Source: Fibrobacteria bacterium GUT77 (GTDB lineage: Bacteria > Fibrobacterota > Chitinivibrionia > Chitinivibrionales > Chitinispirillaceae). Taken from it: DNA of 11,163 nt. The stretch lies in NCBI GenBank assembly GCA_001462255.1, contig LIUJ01000023.1, positions 859-12,021 on the forward strand, given 5' to 3'. The stretch's first letter is position 1. The number at the start of each line of letters is the position of its first letter. The notes beneath the pieces are model-generated. The model searched no databases. It was not told the origin of the DNA and saw nothing but the letters and a program-made list of their open reading frames with translations. This document shows, piece after piece, positions 1 to 7,358 of the stretch. The position numbers were made by a program, and so were the translations under genes.

Positions 1-188
1 TCCACCTGCGGGTACTTATGAAACGCGTCCGCCGCCGCCGCTTGAAACGTATCAAACGCGCCTACCAACGCGTTTTCACGAATGACCGCAAACTTGTATT
101 TGAGCAACGGGTCACGAACCCACTCGCCCAAATGCGCCTCAAAATACTCCAACGCCTCGTTTTGCTTGGCATTAAGTTCTGCTACCAT
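1..188 (-). CDS. small hypothetical protein, 3' end cut by window edge
   Basis: This is the first 62 codons of an unrecognised cytoplasmic protein that runs off the left edge. The start is the ATG at 186-188, chosen because a GGGAGG Shine-Dalgarno lies 9 nt upstream (197-203 region) and a promoter sits further up. The visible residues begin MVAELNAKQNEALEYF and continue with EWVRDPLLKYKFAVIRENAL and then GAFDTFQAAAADAF. The pattern is an amphipathic helix, then a short strand pair (KFAVI), then a 'G-x-F-D-T-F-x-x-A' helix. That order suggests a small alpha/beta protein in which a 'thing kept or carried' strand is followed by a helix, loosely like DUF5678-type proteins; this is only an impression. 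No signal peptide or membrane segment is visible. It has its own promoter and appears transcriptionally separate from the FISUMP gene upstream. Its function is unknown. Confidence 0.72.
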   Translation of the reverse strand, partial: MVAELNAKQNEALEYFEAHLGEWVRDPLLKYKFAVIRENALVGAFDTFQAAAADAFHKYPQV

Positions 189-236
189 ATTTATTTGCCT
201 CCCATATACATAAATATACATCAAACCGCTATCAAT

Positions 237-265
237 AAAATAATTCATGGAAACAAAAATGTCAA
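237..265 (-). promoter_or_regulatory. sigma70-type promoter for the left-edge gene
   Basis: On the minus strand a perfect -35 box TTGACA (260-265) is followed, after exactly 17 nt, by a -10 box TATTTT (237-242, 4/6 match to TATAAT). Initiation would fall near 230, giving a leader of about 42 nt before the ATG at 188, which carries a GGGAGG ribosome site. The surrounding 94 bp between the FISUMP stop and this gene is AT-rich and holds nothing else that I can see. Confidence 0.6.
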
Positions 266-282
266 TATATTTTGGGCGCGGG

Positions 283-868
283 TCAGTCGGCAATACACCT
301 AACCGACAATCCAATGTTTTTGTCGTTGTTGAGTTCAATCACATTGTCGCCGTTGTATATGTACCTATTATACGCATAACCATCACTATCCTCCGTAGCC
401 GTCCACCAGCGGCCATTGTTGTCGACATTGTCGAAATGGCCATTAGAATTCCGATATCCGCCGGGTAGAGCTGTAAATCCGTATTCATCCGTACCCTCAC
501 CTTGTTGGTTCCAACCCCTCTTCGCTTTCAACTTTTTACCTGCTTTTTTACCGCCAGATACCTTTACTAAGGCCTCCCATTCTTGGCGAGACGGCAAGTA
601 CCAGTTTTCCGGACAGATTGTTTTCGCAGTATTCCAATCGTACAACTCACCATAATTTGTAGCAATTAACATCATCATTCCCATAACACCACGAACCTGT
701 CGTTGCTTGATAATTCAGGTTCTCTCCCATCCACCTCTTCTTCCCAATCACAACGGTCTTGTATTTCTTGCCGTCCCTATTGTCGGTCATCATTCCCGAA
801 CCGTCCACGATAGGCTTCTTTGGTGGTGGTGTAGGCGCGGGTTCGGGTGTAGGAATTTGATAATCCGG
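283..868 (-). pseudogene. FISUMP-domain C-terminal part, separated by a stop and frameshifted
   Basis: This stretch continues directly, in frame, after the TAG (869-871) that ends the upstream secreted module. Reading through that stop gives PDYQ, a proline-rich linker (IPTPEPAPTPPPKKP), then the start of a FISUMP domain: MMTDNRDGKKYKTVVIG, RWMGENLNY and GSWCYGNDDVNCYK. That frame hits TGA at 647-649. The domain resumes in the next frame with YGELYDWNTAKTICPENWYL, then LPSRQEWEALV, DEYGFTALPGGYRN, GRWWTATE and LSVRCIAD, ending at the TGA at 283-285. The break is at about 652-658, where AAATTATGGT stands in place of the expected AAA-TAT-GGT (K-Y-G), so one extra T accounts for it. The downstream open frame alone (283-684) starts with an ATG that has no good ribosome site and would lack the first third of the domain. 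FISUMP domains are secreted or surface modules of unknown biochemical function. An assembly error remains possible. Confidence 0.85.
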
Positions 869-1414
869 CTACAGTGTGACCACCGCCGTCTGTCGTTTCG
901 TTGCCGCTATTATCCCCACGAACTTGCGATACATGTTAGCAGCTGTTGTCGTAACCTTATCCAAAAGTTCTTCAGTTTTTTCGGAACGCACAGGTTCCGA
1001 TGTTACGACCAATGTCCCGTTTTCAGTTTCATACAATTCGACAGACAGTGTAAGTTTTGTCCCGAATTTGCTTATAGTCCCGCGGACTATGTAGTCCGCA
1101 CCGATTTTGCTTCCGAGGGATATTACGCAATTTTCTTCGGAGCATTCTTCCAAGACAGCGCCGCCCATCGACATAACCGTTTCCGATGTCATAACGCTGT
1201 ACCTATCCGGCGGTAGGTTTTCGGTGGCTTGTCGGCGGAGTTCCGCCGTAATCTGTCTGACTTCCGCCGGATTCAGTATAGCGGACACGCCGGACTGTGC
1301 GTCCACCTCCGTCTCCACAACCGCCACGTACTTCACGGCGTAAGCTGGTATCGCGGCGATCAATAGCAATATCGCCAAGACGGTCATCGTCGTTCTTCTC
1401 ATAAGACAGTTCAT
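869..1414 (-). CDS. secreted N-terminal module of a FISUMP protein, ends at an early TAG
   Basis: This 181-residue open frame has a clear signal peptide: MNCLMRR, then the hydrophobic core TVLAILLLIAAIPAYA with probable cleavage after A26. The mature part (YVAVVETEVDAQSG, then EVRQITAELRRQA) leads to the segment LGSKIGADYIVRGTISKF and a strand pair ending LYETENGTLVV. The 'G-A-D-Y-I-V-x-G-x-I' segment resembles the CsgG/TolB-N type of periplasmic alpha/beta domain; this is a motif-level guess. Two cysteines (C91, C96) could form a disulfide. A longer start at 1486 is possible but would be almost leaderless. I prefer the ATG at 1412-1414, which has AAAGG 10 nt upstream. In Fibrobacterota this module is, from memory, commonly fused to a C-terminal FISUMP domain, and the same frame continues past the stop into such a linker and domain. 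The gene is therefore probably the 5' part of a broken gene, though a truncated secreted product could still be made. Confidence 0.75.
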   Translation of the reverse strand: MNCLMRRTTMTVLAILLLIAAIPAYAVKYVAVVETEVDAQSGVSAILNPAEVRQITAELRRQATENLPPDRYSVMTSETVMSMGGAVLEECSEENCVISLGSKIGADYIVRGTISKFGTKLTLSVELYETENGTLVVTSEPVRSEKTEELLDKVTTTAANMYRKFVGIIAATKRQTAVVTL

Positions 1415-1494
1415 ACGGTCATAACCTTTGTTTCCGAGCATTGTTCGTCGGGTTGATATTTTCGGTATCTGTGTCGATACTTCCATACTAATAT

Positions 1495-1500
1495 ATTATA
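1495..1500 (-). promoter_or_regulatory. candidate -10 box for the FISUMP gene
   Basis: A perfect TATAAT lies on the minus strand 80 nt upstream of the chosen start at 1414. No convincing -35 hexamer is found at 16-18 nt spacing, because the upstream sequence is GC-rich. If used, transcription would start near 1488, which argues against the longer start codon at 1486. Confidence 0.35.
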
Positions 1501-1540
1501 TGGCGTGGCGCGGAGTCAGGTTTTTCGGTGCGGATTTCTT

Positions 1541-1768
1541 TTACGCCACCTCCCGATAATATTCGTCTACTATAAACTCCGCGTTCTCCGCCCACATTAG
1601 GTTATTCGTTCTCTGTAGCATACCGTATACTTTTGATTCCAAAAATTTGCGGTACGCCTCATCAAACAATATGTTCTCTTTCTCCGCTATTATAGATACT
1701 ACGCGCTCGATTTTGAATAGGGTATCTGTTGTAATATCTTGCTCTTTATACACATATTTAGAGTACAT
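1541..1768 (-). CDS. small third protein of the DUF3791/DUF3990 module
   Basis: This 75-residue protein is predicted to be soluble and mostly helical. It reads TLFKIERVVSIIAEKENI, then DEAYRKFLESKVYGMLQ, then LMWAENAEFIVDEYYREV. There is no signal peptide or membrane segment. Its ATG (1766-1768) lies inside the end of the DUF3990 gene, giving an 11-nt overlap, and an AGGAAGGG Shine-Dalgarno sits 6 nt upstream, so translation is probably coupled. Similar small helical proteins accompany DUF3990 genes in gut bacteria, as I recall, and may be distant relatives of DUF3791, since both pair a helix, a 'Y/L..L' turn and a terminal acidic helix. I cannot confirm the family by eye. Its likely role is a partner, antitoxin or adaptor for the DUF3990 protein, inferred purely from gene order and overlap. 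The last codon pair GTG-GCG is followed by TAA at 1541-1543. Confidence 0.8.
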   Translation of the reverse strand: MYSKYVYKEQDITTDTLFKIERVVSIIAEKENILFDEAYRKFLESKVYGMLQRTNNLMWAENAEFIVDEYYREVA

Positions 1769-2237
1769 TTTTGTCCCTTCCTATCATTGTCAAAAAAGAG
1801 AGTGCTTTTTCTGTGTGAAAGCTAACCTGATCGTTCAACTTATTGTGTCTTAGCAACCCTAACGCCACGTCCGCCGTATAAATTCCGGCCATGTAGAGGG
1901 CAATCGTTCTGTTTGTTTTATCATTCGCGACGGGGCCTACTACCACGTCAAAACCGTGCCAAACGCCGCCCTGATTTCTGTTCGCGGCTACAAATTCCAA
2001 CCATTCTTGATTTGCTTCATCAAACCGTTTTATTTGTAAGTCGTTGTCCGTTTCAAACTCAAACGTGTAAACAAACGCGCCCTCACCATCGTAGCGGTCA
2101 AAGACGGCATGCGCCCACGAATCCGCTTGTTCTTTAATCGTCGTTGTGTAGAAGCCCTTGCCGAAATCCCTCTTGTCTTTGGATTTCGACATATCTACTT
2201 TTTCAAACACGCAGTTTGTGCCGTGGTAGAGCTTCAT
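1758..2237 (-). CDS. DUF3990 family protein, ADP-ribosyltransferase-like
   Basis: This 159-residue soluble protein matches the DUF3990 family over its full length. Features in order are LYHGTN (H5), DFGKGFYTTTIKEQADSWA (residues 24-42, with Y30), a strand EFETDNDLQIKRF, EWLEFVAANR, the segment DVVVGPVANDKT, and near the C-terminus QVSFHTEKALSFL with E143. The H, the Y of 'GFYTT' and the late E sit where the H-Y-E triad sits in PARP/diphtheria-toxin-type ADP-ribosyltransferases, and I recall Pfam placing DUF3990 in that fold group. Activity on a protein or nucleic-acid target, using NAD, is inferred and not shown. The ATG overlaps the upstream DUF3791 stop by 4 nt (ATGA), and a GAGGA ribosome site sits 7 nt upstream. 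It is flanked on both sides by tiny overlapping genes, the layout of a toxin-antitoxin-like module. The family is certain to good confidence; the biochemical role is open. Confidence 0.88.
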   Translation of the reverse strand: MKLYHGTNCVFEKVDMSKSKDKRDFGKGFYTTTIKEQADSWAHAVFDRYDGEGAFVYTFEFETDNDLQIKRFDEANQEWLEFVAANRNQGGVWHGFDVVVGPVANDKTNRTIALYMAGIYTADVALGLLRHNKLNDQVSFHTEKALSFLTMIGRDKNVL

Positions 2238-2449
2238 TTTTGCTTCCTCGCCAAGACGTCCTCCGCAAAGAGAAGCGGTTCGTCGAAACTTTGGGTGTGC
2301 AACGCGCCGTAGTTTTTGCGGATCAGCCGGTTGATGTCGTTTCGCATAAATAGCGACAACGTGTCTTGCGGACTGATCTTGTGCTTGTGGGAGTACCCCT
2401 CAACGGCGATCACGATCATCAGGTTTTCGTCTCTTTCGGTTTCCGTCAT
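2234..2449 (-). CDS. DUF3791 family small protein
   Basis: This 71-residue soluble protein carries the DUF3791 pattern. A helix with LMIVIAVEGYSHKHKIS (10-26) is followed by TLSLFMRNDINRLI (30-43), then the hallmark YGALHTQS (47-54) and a closing acidic helix LLFAEDVL. DUF3791 genes commonly sit immediately before DUF3990 genes, as here, where the two overlap by 4 nt. The start ATG at 2447-2449 is supported by a GAGGA Shine-Dalgarno about 7 nt upstream. The gene begins 31 nt after the stop of the large outer-membrane protein gene, so it may be transcribed with it; I see no promoter in the short gap. Its function is unknown. As the first, short and overlapping partner of an ADP-ribosyltransferase-like protein it is a candidate antitoxin or specificity factor, which is inference from layout. 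Confidence 0.82.
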   Translation of the reverse strand: MTETERDENLMIVIAVEGYSHKHKISPQDTLSLFMRNDINRLIRKNYGALHTQSFDEPLLFAEDVLARKQK

Positions 2450-2480
2450 ATCTTGTCCTCATTCTTTTTTGTATTGTCGT

Positions 2481-5400
2481 CTAAAATCCGGCGTGCAGAT
2501 ACGCTCCCGCCCCGATGTTTCCGGCTTCCTTCCCGTGTATTTCGGCGTTTAGCTCCGCCGCAATGGAAATGTTGGGGCGCATTATCAATCTGAAGTAGAA
2601 GGAGTATCCTATGTCCGGTACCGGCAAGTTGTCGGCGCGTATCATTGTCATTCTGAGGTTGTGGCTGTTTTCTATACTTTTTACGTAGCCGCTCAGTTCT
2701 TTCGTAACGGAAGCGGCAAGGACGGGGCCGGCGTCTATGTCGGCGTTTGCGGAATCTTTTTCCGTTTGGCGCGAACCGAAAGCGCCTACGCCGGCCATGA
2801 AACCGTTTGTCCAGCGGTGTTCGTAATGCGCGTCGCCGTAAAGGCGTAGCCGTATTTGCGACTTATTTACGCTAACGCCGGTTTCGAGTTTACTGCCGTT
2901 CCGCAACCATAATCCCGCTCGTTCTTGCGTACTATAGTTGATCTCCCCGCTTTTCACGTCTTGGAACCGTGTGTTTAGCGTGCTTAGCAACAGATTGTCC
3001 GTTGGAAAAAACAGGAGTCCCGCTTCATGTCTGGTTTGATGGGCGGTCGTCAGATCGTTGTTTGGAAATATGGCGTACTTCATGGGTTGCGCGCCCACCG
3101 GAAGCGACGTTTCCGTCCACCGCCAGCAGTACGTGTAGAGAGCGACGCGATTTAGAGCCTCCGCGTACTCGCCAGGATAGAAGTAACCTACGACATATTC
3201 ATTGGTACCTACGGTACTTCCGCTTTCGGCAAGATTGGTAACGTAGGTTGAATACGCGGCGCCGATATCAACGCCGCGCGGAAAGTTGCGCGTGTCTACG
3301 TATAACTGCGGATTTATCACCGAGCGCTCGCGCGAGTTTGCGGGATTGAGGCGGTACATGGCGGTGCCGGTGAAAGTAAGAGCGCTTATTGGCGAAACGT
3401 TGACCATACCGTACACCACACGCCCGCGATCCGCGGAGTTGTTCATATATTCCGTCCACGACACGTCGTAGCCTATATTGTGTATGCCTATCGTCTCGCG
3501 AACGCGGCGTACGGCAAGATCGGACAGGCGCAGGGAAAAAGACTCTTTGTGGCTGCGATCGCTCGTTTCCGTGCCCGGATTATTCTCGGATAAGAGGCCC
3601 GATGCCGTCATTTCGATATTCGGCAGAACATCTCCCGTATATAACGCGCGTAACTCAAAATTTGATAGGCTGTTGTATTCGGTGCGCCTGTGCACTTGAT
3701 ATAGGCTTGCTCGGAGGTCGTTACGCAAGTCGTACCCGATATTAATCTCGTGTTCGTCGTTTATATTTTGGTAATTGACGGTCGGTCTGTCTACACCTGT
3801 AAAATCACGCCCCACCCAACGTCCGCCGTACGACCCGAATGCCTTGCCCGCCGTTACGCCCGCCGTTACGCCCGCGGAATGGGCGCCAAGCATATTGTCG
3901 TACGCGATCTCGGGGTAGAAAAGAAGCGAGCGCCCGCCCGTGCCGCGCCACTCAACGGGAATACCGGCAAGCGCTATCGGGGAAAGATCGTTGCCCTCCC
4001 TATCTACCGTGAGAAACCCGACGCGCGCGCTCATCCACTCACGCGGCGACACGACGCCCTCAACAAAGTTGTATTGTCCGAAGTTATCCGAGGGAAGCGG
4101 CTCAAACACCTCCCTTTCGACCGGATAGGTTCTCTCGGCAAACGCAATTTGTATGATTGACGTCGGATTGGTTTTATCACGACGCAACAGGTGTACGGTA
4201 CGAGTTCCCGAATTGTAAACGAAATCAGTTGCCGGAAGCGGAATGCCGTCGACATACATTTTCACGGTATTTGCGACCACTTCCTTGTTTTCTTTTTCCC
4301 GGTACAAACGGTATAAGCCGTCCGCCGCGTATCCCATAGTGCGCCATTCCGTCTTTGAGAGCAAATAGCCGCTACCGGCGGAAGCGGCCACGACGCTACG
4401 ACTCGCGTTGTCAACGGAGGTTGACCCGGAAAATACTGCGGACACCCCTTCCGTTACTACACCCGGAGTCACATTGCTTTGAGCAAGTCCGGTACCTTGT
4501 ACGCCGAAAGACGCGCGGGAGAGAATATCGCCGTTGATACCCTTGTAATAAAAACCCTTCTGCGGCGGTAAGGTTGTTGCGGCGTTGTCCACCGTAAGGT
4601 CTAAGATACGCCCGTCAGGATCCTCCGTGCGCAAGTTAAGTGTAATGTTGGCGAGCGGTACCGGCGGGTTGATCACCAAATCACCGGTATCGGAATATTC
4701 GGCGCCTCCCTGGTCTCTAAATGTGGCGGTACCGCTCGGCGTTCCCGCGTATTTGTCCGCGATTGTAACGTGCGCACCGTCTTCGTTCCACCCGTAATTG
4801 CCGTTTCGCTCGGCATTGCCCCTGTTTCGGATGCGAATGCCGCTCCACAACTTGCGTTCGGGGCTGTAAACGACAAAACCGCCGCGCGTGTAAAGCATTG
4901 TATGGTTGGAATAGTTGAAAACAAAGGCGCCGTCGTCAACCGTTACATGTGTGGGATAAGGAGCGACGCTTAAGTTGAACGGCGTGGTAAAGGTAACCAA
5001 CCCCATATCGGTAGCGCAAATCATCCATTCGCCGGTGCGGGTAATCGAATTGACGTTACGCAAAACGGGGATCGCGGGTGTCGGCTCCAACACATAATTC
5101 CTTGTATTGAACGTATAAACGCGGGTCCCGGCTACAACGTCTACGTTGTCGGGGCCGAGGCTTGCCGCGCGGATCCGTTCTTTTACCGTCGCGCCGACAA
5201 ACAGCCTCCTTGACGGATCATACCTGTATACCGTCCTATCTTGTGTAAAATAAACCGCGTCGCCGACGCGGCGAACGTCTCCGGCCGCGATGGTAAAACC
5301 CTTGTGGGGAACGGTAACCCAATCGTCGCTCGCGGTAGTGAGAATATGCAACGCTTTAGACGTAACGATGTGCACCTGCTCGTTGAAGCTCAGAATCCCG

Positions 5401-5894
5401 CGAATTTCCGAGGCGTCCCTGCCGGGGACGATGAGCTTCACCCATTCCCGGCTTGTCAAGTCCATGCGGTAGAGCGTGTCGCCGGAGGCAAGCCAAACAA
5501 AGCGCCTGTCAACGTCGATGCATCCCCCGCCGCTCACAATCCCGCGTGAAAAGTCCTCTACGGTACCGGTCTGCATATTCACGGCGGCCACGGCGCCCAT
5601 ACCGTTCGACGTCCAAATCATGTCGCCGGAACGCGTCGCGCTCACAATGTCAAAGAGAGAATCGACGGAGGAATACAGCGTGTGGGCGCTACGGGTATCC
5701 ATAGAGAGGAACGTTATTTGTTTTTGATCGACGACGTAAACAAAATTACCGCGGGTAAATACTTGCGGGGAGACAACGCCGGAAGCGCTTATCGCGTGTG
5801 GAAACAGATAAAACGCGGCAAACGACAAGGCCGCGACGAGCGTCGTCCTCGTTTGCCTACGCGGCGATTCCCCGTGCTTACGGCAATTACCCAT
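2481..5894 (-). CDS. large outer-membrane protein: beta-propeller-like N-terminus and C-terminal beta-barrel
   Basis: This protein has 1137 residues and an N-terminal signal peptide (basic region to R16, hydrophobic core TLVAALSFAAFYLF, cleavage near A36-S39). Residues about 45-345 repeat a 'short strand, turn, strand' pattern with aromatic-closed blades (FVYVVDQKQITFLSMD, DMIWTSNGMGAVAAVNMQTG, FVWLASGDTLYRMDL, AVYFTQDRTVYRYDPS). This looks like a YncE/two-component-sensor type beta-propeller. Residues about 360-590 look like beta-sandwich material; one segment (VKMYVDGIPLPATDFVY, 544-560) resembles the 'YVDG..L...DY.Y' repeats of SprA-like surface proteins. From about 600 to the end, alternating polar/hydrophobic strands with aromatic girdles and a terminal phenylalanine (AGAYLHAGF) indicate an outer-membrane barrel. 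The start ATG at 5892-5894 has GAGG 5 nt upstream. It follows nfnB by 58 nt. It ends in TAG. No family is recognised over the whole length; surface attachment, transport or secretion are all possible. Confidence 0.85.
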   Translation of the reverse strand: MGNCRKHGESPRRQTRTTLVAALSFAAFYLFPHAISASGVVSPQVFTRGNFVYVVDQKQITFLSMDTRSAHTLYSSVDSLFDIVSATRSGDMIWTSNGMGAVAAVNMQTGTVEDFSRGIVSGGGCIDVDRRFVWLASGDTLYRMDLTSREWVKLIVPGRDASEIRGILSFNEQVHIVTSKALHILTTASDDWVTVPHKGFTIAAGDVRRVGDAVYFTQDRTVYRYDPSRRLFVGATVKERIRAASLGPDNVDVVAGTRVYTFNTRNYVLEPTPAIPVLRNVNSITRTGEWMICATDMGLVTFTTPFNLSVAPYPTHVTVDDGAFVFNYSNHTMLYTRGGFVVYSPERKLWSGIRIRNRGNAERNGNYGWNEDGAHVTIADKYAGTPSGTATFRDQGGAEYSDTGDLVINPPVPLANITLNLRTEDPDGRILDLTVDNAATTLPPQKGFYYKGINGDILSRASFGVQGTGLAQSNVTPGVVTEGVSAVFSGSTSVDNASRSVVAASAGSGYLLSKTEWRTMGYAADGLYRLYREKENKEVVANTVKMYVDGIPLPATDFVYNSGTRTVHLLRRDKTNPTSIIQIAFAERTYPVEREVFEPLPSDNFGQYNFVEGVVSPREWMSARVGFLTVDREGNDLSPIALAGIPVEWRGTGGRSLLFYPEIAYDNMLGAHSAGVTAGVTAGKAFGSYGGRWVGRDFTGVDRPTVNYQNINDEHEINIGYDLRNDLRASLYQVHRRTEYNSLSNFELRALYTGDVLPNIEMTASGLLSENNPGTETSDRSHKESFSLRLSDLAVRRVRETIGIHNIGYDVSWTEYMNNSADRGRVVYGMVNVSPISALTFTGTAMYRLNPANSRERSVINPQLYVDTRNFPRGVDIGAAYSTYVTNLAESGSTVGTNEYVVGYFYPGEYAEALNRVALYTYCWRWTETSLPVGAQPMKYAIFPNNDLTTAHQTRHEAGLLFFPTDNLLLSTLNTRFQDVKSGEINYSTQERAGLWLRNGSKLETGVSVNKSQIRLRLYGDAHYEHRWTNGFMAGVGAFGSRQTEKDSANADIDAGPVLAASVTKELSGYVKSIENSHNLRMTMIRADNLPVPDIGYSFYFRLIMRPNISIAAELNAEIHGKEAGNIGAGAYLHAGF
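3847..3875 (-). repeat. 12-bp tandem duplication inside the outer-membrane protein gene
   Basis: The plus-strand unit CCCGCCGTTACG occurs twice in a row (3847-3858 and 3859-3870) and is followed by a 5-bp partial copy. It keeps the reading frame and encodes AGVTAGVTAGK at about residues 674-684, near the start of the barrel region. This fits a recent slippage duplication in a strand or loop. Confidence 0.8.
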
Positions 5895-5952
5895 TTATCC
5901 TCGCATACTTTTTATTGACGACACATACGGATTGATCCGACCCGAAAAGACA

Positions 5953-7341
5953 TTAGTTGCCCGTCAAATCGTTCACAATGCTCTTTGCCGCCGCCTTCCC
6001 CGCACCCATCGCGAGAATTACCGTGGCCGCGCCCGTCACTATATCCCCACCCGCGTATACAAAGCGTTTCGACGTGCGCCCGTCGGCCTCGTTCGCAACT
6101 ATCGTCCCGTGCCTCTCGGAAATCGAAAGCCCCGGCGTTGTGTCGGGAATAAGCGGGTTCGGGCTGTTGCCGATGGCTATTATCACTACGTCGCAATCAA
6201 TTACAAACTCGCTGTTATTAACAACTACCGGACGGCGGCGTCCCGACGCGTCGGGCTCACCGAGTTCCATACGCGCGCACTTTACACCCGTCACCGCGCC
6301 GTTTTCGGCGGCGAGTATTTCAACCGGATTGCAGAGGAGATTAAATTCGATACCCTCCTCTTTCGCGTGATGAATCTCCGCGGCGCGAGCCGGCATCTCG
6401 GCCTCGCTTCGGCGATAGACGATTACGGATTTTTCCGCCCCAAGGCGTAGCGCGGTACGGGCGGAGTCCATAGCCACGTTACCGCCGCCGACCGTTATTA
6501 CGCGCTTGCCTTTTATTATAGGCGTAGACGGGTTGTCAACGTACGCCTTCATCAAATTGCTTCTCGTCAAATACTCATTAGCCGAATAAACGCCTATGCT
6601 GTTTTCGCCTTTTATCCCCATAAACGACGGGAGCCCCGCGCCGGAGCCCACAAAGACCGCGTCGAATTTTTCTTCGTTAAAAAGATCGTCGACCGTGGCC
6701 GTTCTGCCTACCACAAAGTTTTTTACGATCTTCACGCCGAGCGATTCCAAATATTCTATTTCCTTTTTGACTATAGCCTTGGGCAAACGGAACTCGGGAA
6801 TGCCGTAGACGAGCACGCCGCCGGCCTCGTGCAACGCCTCAAAGACGGTTACGTCGAAACCCGCCTTAACCAACTCTCCGGCGCAAGTCAATCCCGCCGG
6901 GCCCGAACCTACGACGGCCGCCCTTTTGCCGTTTGGGGGATTTTTTTGCGGCAGGGCGACGCTACCCGATTCGCGTTCCGTGTCGGCGGCGAAACGCTCA
7001 AGGTTTCCTATCGCCACCGGCTCGCCTTTTTTGCCGAGGACGCAACGCGCCTCGCACTGCGTTTCCTGCGGACAGACGCGCCCGCAGATTGCCGGCAAAG
7101 CGTTGGTCTCCTTGATCTTCCGGGCGGCCGCGACAAAGTCGCCGGCGGCGATGAGCCCGATAAATTCGGGGATTTTTACGTTGACCGGGCAACCGTCGAC
7201 GCATAGCGGCTTTTTGCACTTGAGGCAACGCGCCGCCTCCGATTTCGCCTCGTCGCAGGTGTAGCCGTAGGGCACCTCGTTGAAGTTACGAGCGCGGACA
7301 ACAGGGTCTTGTTCTTTCATGGCGATTCGGGCTACGGTCAT
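5953..7341 (-). CDS. nfnB: NfnB: large subunit of NADH-dependent ferredoxin:NADP+ oxidoreductase (GltA-like)
   Basis: This 462-residue protein belongs to the glutamate-synthase small-subunit/NfnL family. Two [4Fe-4S] cysteine sets lie at the N-terminus: C39-x2-C42-x4-C47-x3-C51 and C86-x3-C90-x5-C96-x3-C100. They are followed by an FAD Rossmann motif GSGPAG (145-150), a second dinucleotide site VGGGNVAMD (284-292) with the NADPH-type RRSEAEMPA (310-318), and the C-terminal FAD segment YAGGDIVTGAATVILAMGAG. In the Nfn complex this subunit binds NADP(H), the bifurcating FAD and the ferredoxin-linked clusters, and acts in the cytoplasm. The gene begins 17 nt after nfnA, which encodes the partner subunit, so the pair is assigned as NfnAB. 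GltA of glutamate synthase is the main alternative, but no large GltB-type gene is adjacent. The start at 7341 has GGAGG 10 nt upstream; the internal ATG at 7320 has none. It ends in TAA. Confidence 0.88.
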   Translation of the reverse strand: MTVARIAMKEQDPVVRARNFNEVPYGYTCDEAKSEAARCLKCKKPLCVDGCPVNVKIPEFIGLIAAGDFVAAARKIKETNALPAICGRVCPQETQCEARCVLGKKGEPVAIGNLERFAADTERESGSVALPQKNPPNGKRAAVVGSGPAGLTCAGELVKAGFDVTVFEALHEAGGVLVYGIPEFRLPKAIVKKEIEYLESLGVKIVKNFVVGRTATVDDLFNEEKFDAVFVGSGAGLPSFMGIKGENSIGVYSANEYLTRSNLMKAYVDNPSTPIIKGKRVITVGGGNVAMDSARTALRLGAEKSVIVYRRSEAEMPARAAEIHHAKEEGIEFNLLCNPVEILAAENGAVTGVKCARMELGEPDASGRRRPVVVNNSEFVIDCDVVIIAIGNSPNPLIPDTTPGLSISERHGTIVANEADGRTSKRFVYAGGDIVTGAATVILAMGAGKAAAKSIVNDLTGN

Positions 7342-7358
7342 TTTGCGTTATCCTCCGG

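Noticed and set aside
18..302. Plus-strand open frame with a very basic N-terminus (KRVRRRRLKRIKR)
   Set aside because: It lies opposite the well-supported left-edge gene and its promoter, has no ribosome site, and its basic run is the complement of an alanine-rich stretch.
869..871. TAG as a recoded sense codon
   Set aside because: TAG terminates metK (8198-8200) and the outer-membrane protein gene (2481-2483), and the same gene has an independent frameshift.
5928..5939. Palindrome CGGATTGATCCG between nfnB and the outer-membrane protein gene as a terminator
   Set aside because: The stem is only 5 bp with a 2-nt loop and no T run follows, so it gives no support for a transcription stop.
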